Shown in pieces: positions 38,596 to 51,093 of a stretch of DNA of 64,000 nt. The stretch comes from Perilla frutescens. Taxonomy: Eukaryota > Streptophyta > Magnoliopsida > Lamiales > Lamiaceae. The stretch spans positions 28,859,848-28,923,847 of the forward strand of contig BRKX01000012.1 of assembly GCA_026008535.1 (NCBI GenBank), written 5' to 3'. The notes under the pieces are model-generated. The model was not told the DNA's origin. It was given only the letters and a program-made list of their open reading frames with translations, and made no database searches. Numbering within the stretch: position 1 is the first letter of the stretch; every line of letters starts with the position of its first letter. The position numbers and the translations under genes were made by a program.

Positions 38596-39099
38596 ATGCA
38601 TTCCTCCACCATTATTTCCCTCCTCACATTATCCTTCATCATAGCCGCAACGACGGCGGCAGCCACCATCGCCGTGGATCCGGCCAATCAGAACTCCCCG
38701 CAAGACTTCCTGGACGCCCACAACCGCGCACGAGCGGCGGTGGGCGTGCGGCCACTGGCGTGGAACGACACCGTGGCCAAGTACGCCCTACATTACGCCC
38801 AGGAGCGGTACGGCGATTGTGAAATGGAGCACTCAATGGGGCCGTACGGCGAGAACCTGGCGGAGGGGTGGGGGAGGCTGTCGGCGGTGGACGCCGTGGG
38901 GATGTGGGTGAGCGAGAAGTCTTGCTATGACTACTACTCCAATTCTTGTGTGGGAGGAGAATGCTTGCACTATACGCAGGTAGTTTGGCGTGAGTCGACT
39001 CATTTAGGGTGCGCACGGCTGCAGTGCCACAATGGGTGGTTGTTCGTGATATGCAGTTATGATCCACCGGGAAATTACATTGGCCAGCGTCCCTACTAG
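38596..39099 (+). CDS. PR-1-like secreted CAP-domain protein, gene 2
   Basis: Intronless, 167 aa. The signal peptide is about residues 1-26 and is followed by VDPANQNSPQDF. The CAP domain shows AHNRAR (His42), CEMEHS (His79), YGENLAEG and CLHYTQVVWR (residues 123-132). In addition to the six usual PR-1 cysteines (75, 118, 123, 139, 144, 153) there is a seventh, Cys110, in KSCYDYYSNSC; gene 3 shares it and gene 1 does not. The C-terminus is CSYD then PPGNYIGQRPY (157-167). The last 11 residues fit a CAPE peptide, but the usual CNYD before it is CSYD here. Coding GC content is far above the surroundings. Predicted role: apoplastic defence protein with possible sterol binding and a releasable immune peptide. 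Confidence 0.95.
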   Translation: MHSSTIISLLTLSFIIAATTAAATIAVDPANQNSPQDFLDAHNRARAAVGVRPLAWNDTVAKYALHYAQERYGDCEMEHSMGPYGENLAEGWGRLSAVDAVGMWVSEKSCYDYYSNSCVGGECLHYTQVVWRESTHLGCARLQCHNGWLFVICSYDPPGNYIGQRPY

Positions 39100-39555
39100 C
39101 GACAACTTAATTTATATTGTTGACTATCACTCCGGGATATTAATTAATGCATTAATACCATCCAGATGTTGCACCTTGTAATTTGCCTATATATATATAT
39201 ATTATAGGGTATAACAGTGTGAAATTTCTACTTCTTGTTAGTACTACTCTATTATGGTTTGATGGTTTAGTAATATGTGGAAATTTTCATGGGACATGTC
39301 ATGTGTAACGTGTTATTAGTGCTAGTTAAAAGGGTGTATTGATCTAATGGCTTTTGCTATAAGATAATTTTATAATATTAAATCTTTTATTCCCCTATTT
39401 TTTGTTTTAAATTTCAACTAAAAAAGATAATAATACGTAGGAGTAAAATGTAATATTCTACTTATTCGACTATATATATAACACATGAATTTTAATTTTT
39501 AACTAGAGACGATAATTTAATTCATTAATTAACACCAGACATCATTTCTGACAAA
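39100..39555. other. 3' region of PR-1 gene 2 and spacer
   Basis: AT-rich with a TA microsatellite near 39188-39202. No gene. Confidence 0.4.
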
Positions 39556-39563
39556 ATTGTTAG

Positions 39564-41439
39564 TGTTGGTCCCGGGCGAGTCGAAGTCAGTTTAGAGGAG
39601 GTGAATAAACTGACTCAAAAACTTTTAACTTTAATGTGGAATAGATAGGGTCCTTGACTCGCGTTTGAAACTTATCAATGCACTTAGACAGTTAAGAGAA
39701 ACAGCCAGCTTGTAAGTGCAGCTTGTGTGAGATTCGTGTGCAGTTGAAGATATGCAAATGGAAAACAATAAGTACATCACATAAGCAATTTATAGAGGTT
39801 CGAAGCTTAAACTTCTATGTCCTCTCTTTCTTACTGAAAAGGGCAATTCACTATGTAATGGTAAAGTTCATTTATTACAATTACACAATGAAGACAGGGG
39901 TTGAACCTGGAAACGACAACTCTCGCAGAGTCACGGTCGCCTTTTCAACTGGTGCTGTCCCGAAAACGGCAGTTCTCGCAGAGCTACGGTCTCCTCAACC
40001 GGTTTCAATAGCTCACATTTGCAGTCCCCAACTGCTAGCTGGGGAGTTGGGTGCTATTGCCCGTCTTTACAAGATTTTAGATCTCTTTCGATCTTCAAGA
40101 ATACAGTCTTGAAACTTGTATCAACTGATGTGTTCCTTAAGTTGAGCTGAGTAGTTGATCGTTGAATATCTTGAACTGAGAAGCTTGCTCTTGCTGGATT
40201 CTTCAACAGCTAGCTGATTGGATGATTCTTTGAAAACTTCTTCTCAGTTGGGACTTTCGCAGCTTTTGAAGGTGCTTGAACTTGAGCTGTGGTGAGAGAG
40301 AAAGAAAGCTCAGTATATGCAATATAGCAAGATTTAGAATGGCGAAAGTCTTAGCGTCAAAATTCCTTCGTCACATGAGATTCACCCTTCTTATATAGAG
40401 GAGTGATCTTGTGACCGTTGAGTTCCATCGACATTGATTCTGTTGATATATCGATGGCAGTTAATACTTGTAGCCGTTGAAGCCTGTTTGAATTAGCCGT
40501 TGCTCAGCTAATCGATCTTTACAAAGCATTTACTCCAAGATGTTCTTCATTAATATCAAGATCTCTGGTTGAGCATTAACTGCGGGAAGCTCTCAGTTGG
40601 CAGACTCTTCAGCTGCTCAGCTTCCATTTCTGGACTCTCAGTTGGCAGTTCTCCAGTTGCTCATCTTTCAATTCTGGACTCCAGTTGGCAGTTCTCGAGC
40701 TGCTCATCTTCCAGTTCTGGACTGGTCCAGTTGGCAGTTCTTCAGTTGCTTATCTTCCAGTTCTGGACTCTAGTTGGCATTTCTGTACTTGGCAGCTTAG
40801 TTTGGCTATAGTTTCAGTTGGCTGCTCTCTTGAGTTCTTTTGTCAATTTGACTGATCACAAGTCACAACTGCTTGACTGGTTGGTCAGTTCGGCTGGTCT
40901 TATCTTGAGCTTATTTGCCAGTTCAACTGTTCACAAACTGATGAACAGTTTGTCAGTTTGACTGGTCTTGGTCAGCAGTTGATGTTGAACTTTGAGCTTT
41001 AAGTTGGCTGACTCTGGTTCTGACCATCAGCACGATGATTTATCTCTTGTCTTCAGTTGGGCTGATATTTGATTTTTGGCCATCTTTTGAATGCTTTCAG
41101 TCTTCAGTTAAACTGACTTGTTGTCAATTTCTTTAATCAGCTTGATTTGTCTTCTAACTCGACTGATTTGGCTGTCAATTTGGTTGAAGCTGATTTGTCC
41201 TTTGTGCTTTAACCCTCAGTTGGGTTATTTTCTGACTGGTTGATGCATCCTTTCAGCTGGGTTGACCATACTCCAATGCAGTTGATTCTTGCTTCAGCTG
41301 AGCTGCTTTTGGAGTCTCTCTTCGGTCAATCTTTCATTTCCAGCTTGGAACTCCTGCAGTTTTTCAGAAGATATTTTTACATGTTTTGACATTTAATCAA
41401 AACCATCATTACGGATTTTCTTGATAGTTTTTCCTGACA
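39564..41439 (-). mobile_element. Solo LTR of copia family A (antisense)
   Basis: In minus orientation it starts TGTCAGGAAAAACTATC and ends GGGACCAACA. It shares the AACTGA-rich body and the promoter region with the LTRs at 7793 and 16170. Length is about 1876 bp. No internal retrotransposon sequence adjoins either end. The flanks (GTTAG on the left, GCTTT on the right) do not form a TSD, so one flank has been altered or the LTR is part of a rearrangement. The right flank directly joins copy B of the PR-1 upstream block. Confidence 0.88.
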
Positions 41440-42533
41440 GCTTTTTTTTTTTTCGCCGTAGGATAGTGACATGCGCTCACAAGACTATGATCTATAACAA
41501 ACTAATATATATAGTTATATTCTGAAGAAAATTAATCAAGATTCACATGATAATAGAATTTGGAATTCAATATCAATGGTTGACTTTAGGCACCGCGAAT
41601 GAGAAAATGGAGATGTATTATTAGATTAAACTTTTCTTGCAAAACTGTAATTAAGAAAAGCATAAGATTTAGGTTCAAACAAATATTTTTTTTTTTTGGG
41701 AGAAAAATATTCTTTTTTTTGTTATTATTATCTTACAATTATTTTTAGAAGTTTCACGATTGAAGTAGTCTCTAAATTACTAATATGATTCTGACCATAT
41801 ATTTCATGTACAAATTTTATATAAAGATGAGGAAATCACCACTTTAATCGACCCGTATGCCACTCTCTATGTATAATATACTACGTGGTGGGGATGACCT
41901 AGTGGTGGAGTGAGGTTGCTGAAAGATCTAAGGTCATGAGTTTGAATCTCCTCAATACCGCAGGTCGGGTGTGTGAGTAAAAAAAAAAACAGTATCAACT
42001 TTTTTAAAAAATTTACAAATCTAATATTTGATCAATTGTACGGTTCGAAAACCGTACATAATTAATTGTATTTTAATATTTCTATTTCCCCAGTCGCGTA
42101 AAAATTTCCTTCAATCAATAAATCTTAAAATACAGTCAATTACATAGGATTTTTGGGCTGTGTAATCAATAAAATGTTAGATTAATTTGCAATTTTTATG
42201 AAAAAATAGGTACTATACATATTTGTTAATTTTGAAAAAGTGGCATATTTTTTAAGAAATAGTCCAAAATATAGGTATAATTAAAATGTAATTTTCCCAA
42301 ACTAAAATTCCATAATTTGTCATTTATTTTTTCTAAAACCTCCACCTGCAATAGTAAGGTTTCTGTGGTTGAGAATTTTATTCGAATGATAAGATTTTGG
42401 CCATTATTCAAGATATTTTCCTTTTAACGTGAGCTATACTTTTCTTTTCAAATTTATAATTGTTGATTATGTTTCGTGAATATATTATACATATAATATT
42501 ATTAAAAATATTTTTTATGCAAAAAGAGAAGTA
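41440..42533 (+). repeat. PR-1 upstream block, copy B, left part
   Basis: GATAGTGACATGCGCTCACA at about 41462 and ATTCACATGATAATA at about 41540 match copy A at 37441-37572. This copy is interrupted by a SINE (41885-42000) and then by the MULE at 42543. Its continuation resumes at 58394 beyond the MULE. Confidence 0.6.
41885..42000 (+). mobile_element. tRNA-derived SINE, copy 2
   Basis: Plus strand: A-box-like GACCTAGTGG, then TGGAGTGAGGTTGCT, a B-box-like GAGTTTGAATCTCC, CTCAATACCGCAGGTCGGGT and a poly-A tail. It matches the SINE at 29950 (minus). No clean TSD was assigned. Confidence 0.75.
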
Positions 42534-42542
42534 ATAAATTAA

Positions 42543-42580
42543 GAGCAGTGCTAAATGGCCACACTGTGGCCGCGGCCACA
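42543..42580 (+). repeat. MULE left terminal inverted repeat
   Basis: Begins GAGCAGTGC and includes CACACTGTGGCC and GGCCACA. It pairs with the right repeat at 58348-58384, with a few mismatches and a one-base gap. Confidence 0.88.
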
Positions 42581-43933
42581 CAGAAAAAAATCGGTTTTCT
42601 TAAGACCGGTTAAGTAAAAACCGCTTTATGTGGGGTCAAAATATTACCATTCCAAAAATACCCTTTGCCTCCAAAAACAACACAACTACCACCATTTTTT
42701 TAATAAATGCACTCTTCCCTCCCAAATCTATAATTATTCTCTCCCATTAACAATCAGATTTTAATTTTTACCAATATTAATATTCTTTCGAAAATATTAA
42801 ACCAGTGATTAATCTTATTTAGATATCCGATACATATTAAACCATCGATAGATATCCGATACATATTATATATTTTGAACATAAATAATTGTGTATAATT
42901 ATTTTATTATTTTGAGTTCGATTATCAATTTTAGTATTTTTCATTTTTTTAAGGGTTTGAACTAATATATATAGTTCGATTAAGGCTTTTAACATAAACA
43001 CAATATTATTAATTTTTTTGGGGTTTGAACTAATATAAACACAATATTCATATTTTTTTTAGTTATAAACTAATATATAGGTCTGGTTATGTATATAACA
43101 TAAACACAATTCTTGCTTCGATTTTTTTAATCATTTTTCGACCTACAAATTTTTATAGATTAAATTATTCTGAAATAAAAATATTAGTCAATTCGATTAT
43201 CAAGCATAACATAAAATTAAAATGTAAAATTAAATTAAATTATATTTCAAATCCATTTTATTTCATAAATTATTAGGACGAAACTCTCGTCTTTAAATCA
43301 TATAAAATAATTTAATAAAGAGGATTTTTTTTTACAAAATATTGTCAAATTCGATTATCAAGCATATATTCATCGTTAAGACGTTATACATAAATAATCA
43401 TCTTAGATTTTTTCAAAATTAAAATAATATTAAACTTCAAATTCATTTTAATTCATAATATGTTAGTCCAAAATTTTCGTCTTTAAAGTATACATATAAA
43501 ATAACAAATAAATTCATCATTAAAATTTTTGTCTAAATTTCTAATATAAGTCATAATATATTATCAATCGATTTTTTCTCATACTATATACATATGATAT
43601 AGTATCAAATTTTATAAATACACGTTTTGATTCAATTAAAAAATATAACATTAGAACATATCATTTACTTGGATAATAATTTATAATATATAATTACCAG
43701 TTTATATAGTCATAATGGATATGTTCTACATAAATAATCCCCTTTTGAGTAATTTTGTGTGATTTAATTTTTTTTTTATTAGCCAACGGTAATACTACAA
43801 AAGCAAAAAGGTAAGCAACTCTTGAAGTTCCCAATAAAACTAATGATCATATGCAACACCTATCACGTTTGAAATCTGCAATTCTTCCATTGTTGTAACT
43901 CTAATTCTAAAGAAAATAAAATAAAGAGCTTCC
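42581..43933. other. MULE left subterminal and 5' region
   Basis: AT-rich, no ORF of note. It probably contains the transposase promoter. Short repeats such as TAGATATCCGATACATATTA occur twice at about 42820-42870. Confidence 0.45.
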
Positions 43934-46167
43934 ATGGCTATCGATCCACAGGCTGTAATTGTAAATTTATTTGGAGAGGATTCTGACCTCGATTGCTATA
44001 GTAGGGATTCCGGTGAACATACAGAAATCGAAGAGGAAGAAGTGGTTCAAGAAGAAGTAAACTTGCAATACGAAGAAGATGAATGAGCTCGGAATGAGGA
44101 CATTCTAGATGAAGGAGATCGGAATGAGGAATTTCTAGATGAAGGACCTCAACCTAATATGGAATTCGAGAGTAGAGAAGCTCTATTAGCCGCCTATCAA
44201 GCTCATGCAAAGCATAAGAGTTTCAGTGTTGCGATTAGAAATTGTCGAGGTAAGTATGTTATGATTGTGTGCGATAGGGGTAGAAATTCAAGAGTGAAGA
44301 AATTTACCAAAAGGATTAACTGCAATGCTCGCATCAATGCTATACAAAATCTTAACGGCACATGGAGAGTGTCGACTATTTCTACAAACCATAATCATGA
44401 CTTAGAACCTCACATGTCAATTTTCATGCCTGCTCATGACATTGCCGGCTTAAGAACTTGTACAAATGTGAGGATTTTGGAAGTGCAGGCTGGTGGTCCA
44501 CAAAATTTAGGATACTTGGGGAAAGATTGTAGGAATTACATTGAGCATAGAGGAAGGTTGAGACTCAGTCAAGGAGATGCCGAAGCCATTCGTAAGCTTT
44601 TCATGAAGTTACAACAGAAAGATAAGAGCTTTTTTCATTTGATGGATATTGATGATGAAGGTAGACTTCGAAATGTGTTGTGGATTCATCCTCGGAGCAT
44701 ATCAGCGTACGAAGAGTTTCACGACGTGATCAGCTTCGACACGACGTATCTCGTCAACCAATACAATATGCCTTTTGCGACCGTGGTTGGTGTTAATCAC
44801 CATCATCAGTCTATCCTACTAGGGTGTGCTTTGTTGTCACACGAAGATGTTTCATCGTTCAAATGATTTTTCTCTAATTGGTTAGAAGCAATGGGAGGTG
44901 TTCAACCCGTGGCAATGTTGACGGATCAGTGCGATAGTGTTCGAATTGCTGTGAGGGAAGTGATGCCCGACACCATCCACCGGTTGTGCCTATGGCACAT
45001 TTTGTCTAAGACGGCACAAAAGTTCAAAGGGGTTGCCGAGTTTGATAGGGTGGTGTCTGAATTCAATGCATTGATCTACGATAGCCTTACGATCACTGAA
45101 TTTGAAACAAGGTGGGCTGAATTCACAATGACACACGAGCTCGAAAATAATAGATGGCTTAGAGACCTCTACAATGAAAGGAAAAGTTGGATACCCGTGT
45201 ACTTGAACCATGTTTTTTGGGCTGGTATGGTCTCTACACAAAGAAGTGAGTCAATGCATTCTTTCTTCGACGGTTATATTAACTCAAAGAGCACATTGAA
45301 GCAGTTCGTGGAACAATACGAGATTGCCGTTTGCCACAAGATTCAGAAGAAGATGCGGGCTGACTTTGATTCCAAGTGTAGGCCGAGAAAGTGTATATCA
45401 AATTTTAAATGAGAGGAGCAATTAGGAAAGGTATACACGAATAGCATTTTTGAGCAATTTCGTCGTGAAATCAGGCTAATGTGGAATTGCAATATCAAGA
45501 ATGATCCAACCATACTCGAAGGAGTGGAGAGCTATGAAGTATTTGAAAGTACCATGTTGAACAATTGGTATCATAAAGAATTTTCGTTCACGGTGGAGTA
45601 TAGGCCGGTTGGACAATATTTAGCTTGCAATTGCCGGAAGTTTGAATCTAAAGGAATTCTTTGCAGTCATATCTTGAAGGTTCTAGGTTCAAAGGATATC
45701 TTCTCCATGAATGAGAGATACATACTAAGAAGATGGAGGAAGGATGTGTATAGACGACATGCAAGCATTTTTTTGCAGGGGGATATCCGCACATGACGAA
45801 GGAATATTTAATATTTCAAGATGTTGAACGAGAGTTTCAAGAATGCACAGATGTTGCATATGAGGACAGAGAGAAAATGAAATTCATCAAACTTAGGTTA
45901 CAATCTTTGAAGGATGAACTATATAACTGGAATCCAGTAATCGCGAATCGCGGTACTTCTTCGCGCACTATCGAAGAAGATATTTCGACTCCTGTATTAG
46001 ATCCACTTAATATCACTCGCAAGGGGAGTTCAAGACAAAATAGGTACAAATCGGGTGCGGAAGAAGCGTCAAATAGCAACACCAAGAAGAAGGCAGCAAG
46101 TGGTACACGACGCAAGCAGACAAAAAATACCGCTAGCGGTTCGGGTCACGGGACACAAAACTTGTAG
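43934..46167 (+). pseudogene. FAR1/FHY3-like MULE transposase, decayed
   Basis: One reading frame from the ATG at 43934 is interrupted by three TGA stops (about 44084, 44864 and 45410) and then shifts frame near 45776. N-terminal: an acidic stretch, then a FAR1-type zinc-binding domain (residues around VIVCDRG, INCNARINA, TNHNHDLEP). Catalytic: a DDE-type core with ISFDTTY (first Asp), AMLTDQCDSV (second Asp) and STQRSESMHSFF (Glu). C-terminal: a SWIM zinc finger, CNCRKFESKGILCSHIL. After the frameshift a Lys-rich tail follows (frame from 45793). It could be mistaken for a domesticated FAR1-related gene. Its position inside intact MULE termini and its lesions argue for a transposase. Confidence 0.88.
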
Positions 46168-47328
46168 TGTATTTTGTTGATTATTAATTCTTCATTTTGT
46201 AGTGTTTAATTTCTTATTGTTTAGTACTTTATGTAATCTGAGTTTTATTTATTAAATTGGTAATCTTAATTTTATTTTAATTAAATTTCATATTCGTTCA
46301 ATATTTTTACATGACTTGTTATTACTTTAAAATATCTTTGTTAAAATAATCATGGACTCGTACCCATTTTATAAGATCGATAATAATTAATCTACCAAAA
46401 ATACGAGTCAAAAATACGTCGAAAATTAAAATCGATAATAAGATTGTTGTGCCTTATATTTAATTACGTATTTCTGTTAATTTTTTTTAATTAAGTATTT
46501 CTTCGTGAACTATCTCTATCTTAACTAATAAGTTTTTTTTCTTCCTTTTGATATATAAAATTTTGATTTATAGAATTAATTATATTCCGGGCATATCTAT
46601 TCAATTTTTTATGAAAAGGCATATCTATTCGATTGTTTATGAAAAGGCATATCTATTCGATTTTTTTTATATATTTTCCTTCATATAAAAATTAATGAAT
46701 CTGTATTCATCCAAAGCTAGGGATATTTGTTTTCAGAATCTAATTCGATATTTTTTTTATTTAAAACATATTAAATAGGTATATATTTGGTTAAGGTCGA
46801 ATACAATAAAAAATATATATATTATCCGAGTACAATTTATTTACAAATTACAATCATAAAAAAAACACAATTGAAATATCACTTTAATAACCGCCTATTC
46901 AATGCATGTGTATTTAATTTCATCTTCTTCTTTATGAAAAGGCACATCAAACGACCAATAATAAAATACAAAAAAAAAATATTAATACAGAGAAATTGAA
47001 AGGTTCTTGCAGAAACATTCAACTTCAGATCTTCAATTCCGCTTGAATTGACTCTAAACCTGCATACACACAAATACAATGCAAAAAAAAAAAAGAAATA
47101 CAATAATCGCACCATTTAGAAATTAATACCCATACCAAAAAGGGTTGCATAAAACCCAGAAAATATTCAAATTACAGGCCATATTGAGCATGAACATAAA
47201 TCCAGAAAATGTTGTTTACTTAAATACAAACCAAAAAAGGGTTACACAAACCCGGCGCAGATCAGAATTAGGTTTATATAATTACATGCCAAAATATTAA
47301 AAAAAGTTTGTTCAATCCGCACAGAAAT
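46168..47328. other. AT-rich MULE interior
   Basis: Transposase 3' region, then AT-rich non-coding DNA. GGCATATCTATTCGAT-like words repeat near 46588-46665. No additional gene. Confidence 0.45.
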
Positions 47329-47339
47329 CACTACAAAAA

Positions 47340-47995
47340 AAACAGCTTCTTGTGACGACATTTTTTGTCACTATATGTACTAAAATTGTCACTAAAACTA
47401 CCTAGTGACAACTTTATTGTTTGTGGCTATAGAAACCGACACTATAAATTATAGTGACAACATAAAATAATCGTCACTATAACTTAAACTATAGTGACAG
47501 ACATTCTTGTCAGTAAAAATAGATGTTTTAGTCACAAAAAATATTTGTCACTATAATTGAAGTTTATAGTGATGATATAATATTTGTCACTGTAATTGAA
47601 GACTTCAGTGACAATAAATATTTGTCACTAAAAATCTATAATATAGTGACATTAAATAATAGTCACTAAAACTATTTAATTTAGTCACATGCTATTATCA
47701 TCACTAAAATATATTTTTATAGTCACTTATAATGCTCGTCATTAAATCTTAGTTTAGTCACATTCGATTGTTGTCAATAAAATAAAAGTCTAGTCACAAA
47801 TATATTTTATCACTAAAACCTGTTAATTCAGTCACTAAAATATTAAATTTTAGTGACATAGTTTCTTGTCACTATAATTTCTATCACTATTTGTTAATTT
47901 ATAGTCACAGAAATAAAATTTATAAATCATCACAATAGTAATATAATAACAAGAATTATATTATCACTAAAGCTACAACTTTTGTCACTATAATA
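47340..47995. repeat. CACTA subterminal repeat array
   Basis: Many short copies of GTCACTA / TAGTGAC in alternating orientation, spaced about 20-40 bases. These are presumed binding sites for the element's own DNA-binding protein. Confidence 0.75.
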
Positions 47996-48489
47996 TGCGT
48001 ATATCATTTTTTAAAAATTAGAATAGCCTCAATTGATTTATTGTTTAATCCATTGATGTGATAATAATTTGTCTACACTTTTATTCATAATAATATATAT
48101 AAATATATATTATTGGGAGAAAAAAATATAAAAAATTAATCGTCATTCAACTAACAAGATAAGATTCATATCAACGCAAAATAACATTCATTAGTATAAA
48201 TAACTAAACATGACATAACGAATTCAAAAGTAACTTACTGTTTACAAACTGAAATCAAATAACTAAAAAAAAAATGTACAATTAAACAAGAATTATAAAT
48301 CAAATTAATTAAACTATTATAAAATCCATTCATGAATTCGAACTTATGCACTTTGTGGATATGAAACCTGTAATTTGATCAAGAGAAAATAGAAATGACT
48401 AATATATAATAAGTGATGCAATAATTCATAAAAAAAGGTTAACTTATAATTATAAAGCGTGTATATAGATACTAAATATATATAAACAT

Positions 48490-50299
48490 ACTCACACTTG
48501 ATAGAATTCAGATTTTGGCTATTTTGACTGAAGCTTTGAAGTAGAGCAGGGAGTTGAACTTTCAAAAGAGCTTCAACTTGAGCTTGTATATTCATTTCTT
48601 GGTTGCTAACTTGAGTTGCTATGGACTCTAATTGGGAGGTTATGACTTCATTTTATTTTCTTAACTCTTCATTCTCTTTTTGTAGTTCAACATTAATTCT
48701 TTCTCCTCTTTTAGAAGCTGGTTTCAAGCAATCTCCATAAGCACGTAGTCGGCTAGATTTTTCTTCCCCAAGAACTTTCACAAAAGCTTCATCCTCAGAC
48801 ATGGGATATTCACCATTCTCAATTGGTTCAGATTGTAATCTAAGGAGTTCCTCCTGAATAATTCAATTTATATTAATATGTATCATTTCATAATTATGTG
48901 GATACAATCACAATTGACAAGTGTACTTACATAAACTTCTTTTGAAGCTTCATCAGTCCATTATTTTTTGTCATTATTATATCAACTCACTATCCATGTA
49001 GTTGTTCGATTAGGCTCCTCTCCAGTCTCAACATCACACTATCATTTAAAAAAGTTAGAATCATAAGTATTTCAAAGCTATTTCCATTATTAGATAAGTC
49101 TATTTCGATTACTAAGTTTCTACAAGTAAGAAATAATAAACATTAGCCTTTAATATTTAGATTTTTGCAACAAAGAAAAAAATTAATAAAGTCAACTAAC
49201 ATAACGTGAATTTCAAATATCATGATTAAAAATGAAAATATTTCATTAATATCATGAACACATTGAGTTGGCCTACTTGGATGGAGCTAAATCTATCTAG
49301 CTATGTTATTTCATGCCGCAAGAGTTCCGGAGGTGTTTTGCTAATGGTTGTGACCATATCCATTTTATAATTCTTTATTTTGAAATCTTAAATTAAAACA
49401 AAAGACTATTGTAAAATGAGCATGAGCACGCCTATTCTTGAATAAGGTCTAGATGAAGGAATTTTACAGTGGACGTGATCATGCCCATCACCGAAACTAT
49501 TTACCACTCATTCTGGAGATGTATTTATAATGGGCGTGATCATGTCCATTTTTGAATTCTTTCTGCTGAAGTCTTAAAATAAAATAGAAGACTATTGTAA
49601 AATAAATATGATCACGCCTATTCTAAAAATAAGATCTAGTTGAAGCAATTCACAATTGACGTGATCACGCCCATTACCGAAACTATTTATCACTCGTTCT
49701 GGAGATATTTTGGTAATGAGTGTGATCATGTCCATTTTTGAATTCTTTCTGTTGAAGTCTTGTAATAAAACAGAAGACTATTGTAAAATATATATGATCA
49801 CGCCTATTCTAAGAATAAGGTCTAGTTGAAGCAATTTCACAATTGGCATGATCACGCCCAACACGGAAACTATTTACCACTCTTGTGCCATGGACTAAGA
49901 ATTCAAAATTATGAAACAAACAACTCCGAAAATAAAATTATCAACTAAAAATACACTTCTATGTTCTAAATACTCAACAATATACACATATTCAATCCCA
50001 ATTTTTCTAGCAAAATTTAAGTCATCCATCATCAAACGTACCTTCATTTACATCCACATCTTCCTCTTTTCATCGATCAGAATATCCCTCCAACTAGCAT
50101 GTTGAAGAGGTGCATGTTGTTTGACTATCACACATGCTTCGGTTCTGAAATCTTTAGCATTTTCTCCCACAATTTGATTTCTTATAGGATGAATAAAAAT
50201 ATCTAATTTTTGTGTCTCACCCCTTTTCTTTTGAACTGAGAGACCTCTGGTCACGCCTCGCACATTCCGTTTGGATGACCCTATAAGAAACCAAACCAT
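48490..50299 (-). pseudogene. CACTA Transposase_24 (Ptta/En/Spm) remnant
   Basis: The first block, 50299-50048, encodes GVTRGLSVQKKRGE, QIVGENAKDFRTE and HAPLQHASWRDI, the conserved start of the Ptta/En/Spm (Transposase_24, PF03004) domain. The C-terminal part lies at about 48860-48490 and contains MSEDEAFVKVLGEEKSSRLR, CLKPASKRGE and a coiled-coil-like end, with a stop codon between. Intervening sequence includes a tandem repeat and frame damage, so no protein is expected. Confidence 0.7.
49322..49882. repeat. Tandem repeat, three copies of about 186 bases
   Basis: Units contain TTCTGGAGAT, GTGATCATGTCCATTTTTGA, AAGACTATTGTAAAAT and GATCACGCC. Copies begin near 49322, 49510 and 49696. It lies within the transposase remnant. 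Confidence 0.85.
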
Positions 50300-50660
50300 T
50301 AGTTAGGAATCCCAAATAAAAAAAATATTGAAACCATGAAGCAATTAAAACCAGTTATAATTTGTTCTTGGGTTTGTGCATGCTCTGAAGACTCTTCTCC
50401 TACATATTCTTCCATCACTGAAAGAGGAAACAAATTGTGTTAATCACGGAATATACAAAACTTGGGCTCTAAATTGTGATTGCACATGAAATAAAAATAA
50501 ATTGTAATTGCACGTGAAATACAAATTCTGGAAAAAGAAAAGAACAAAAAAAATAAAACCGTACCTCTGGAATTTTCTTTGGTGCTTGCCACATTATTTA
50601 AAACTACATAAATTAAATTTCATGCCTTTGCTTTTGAGGTTTCTAGAGATTAGGACTTGA

Positions 50661-51027
50661 GATAATGGAAGTTAATTAGTGGAGGAGAAGAACGTGTCGA
50701 TGGAATCGCTATTACTGAAAATAAAAGGCGCCATACATTGGCGGTGATTGAATTATTTCACTCAGTGAGAATTCTATTTGTTGAAGGAAATATATTTGAG
50801 TATATCTATTTGATTATATTTAAATTTTTTATTATTTTTAGGTTTATTAATTTGGTTTTTATAATTAAAATTAGTTTTCTAGATATGGCAAAGAGAAATC
50901 AAAGATATGATTCATTGAATAATTATACATGAATCGATTATTTATTTAATTCAATTTAATATGATTTATCAATTAGTAACAATCAATTTAACAAACATTT
51001 TTATTAAGTTAATTCATTATCCATTAT

Positions 51028-51093
<66 letters not shown>

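Larger units (their letters stand above)
47329..50660 (-). mobile_element. CACTA (En/Spm) element fragment nested in the MULE
   Basis: The left end is CACTACAAAAAAAACAGC at 47329. It is followed by some 600 bases dense in TAGTGACAA / GTCACTA words in both orientations, the typical CACTA subterminal repeat zone. A minus-strand transposase remnant follows. No matching right terminus (ending GTAGTG) was found, so the element is truncated or its end has decayed; the right limit is approximate. Confidence 0.72.

Noticed and set aside
38639..39067. 142-aa antisense ORF opposite PR-1 gene 2
   Set aside because: Shadow of a GC-rich coding region; similar antisense openings occur opposite gene 1 and have no domain.
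43934..46167. Domesticated FAR1-related transcription factor gene
   Set aside because: It lies between MULE termini with a 9-bp TSD and has three stops and a frameshift, so a decayed transposase explains it better.
47340..47995. CRISPR-like array of short repeats
   Set aside because: Plant DNA. The repeats are short, variable and in both orientations, and lie next to a CACTA terminus, so they are subterminal transposon repeats.
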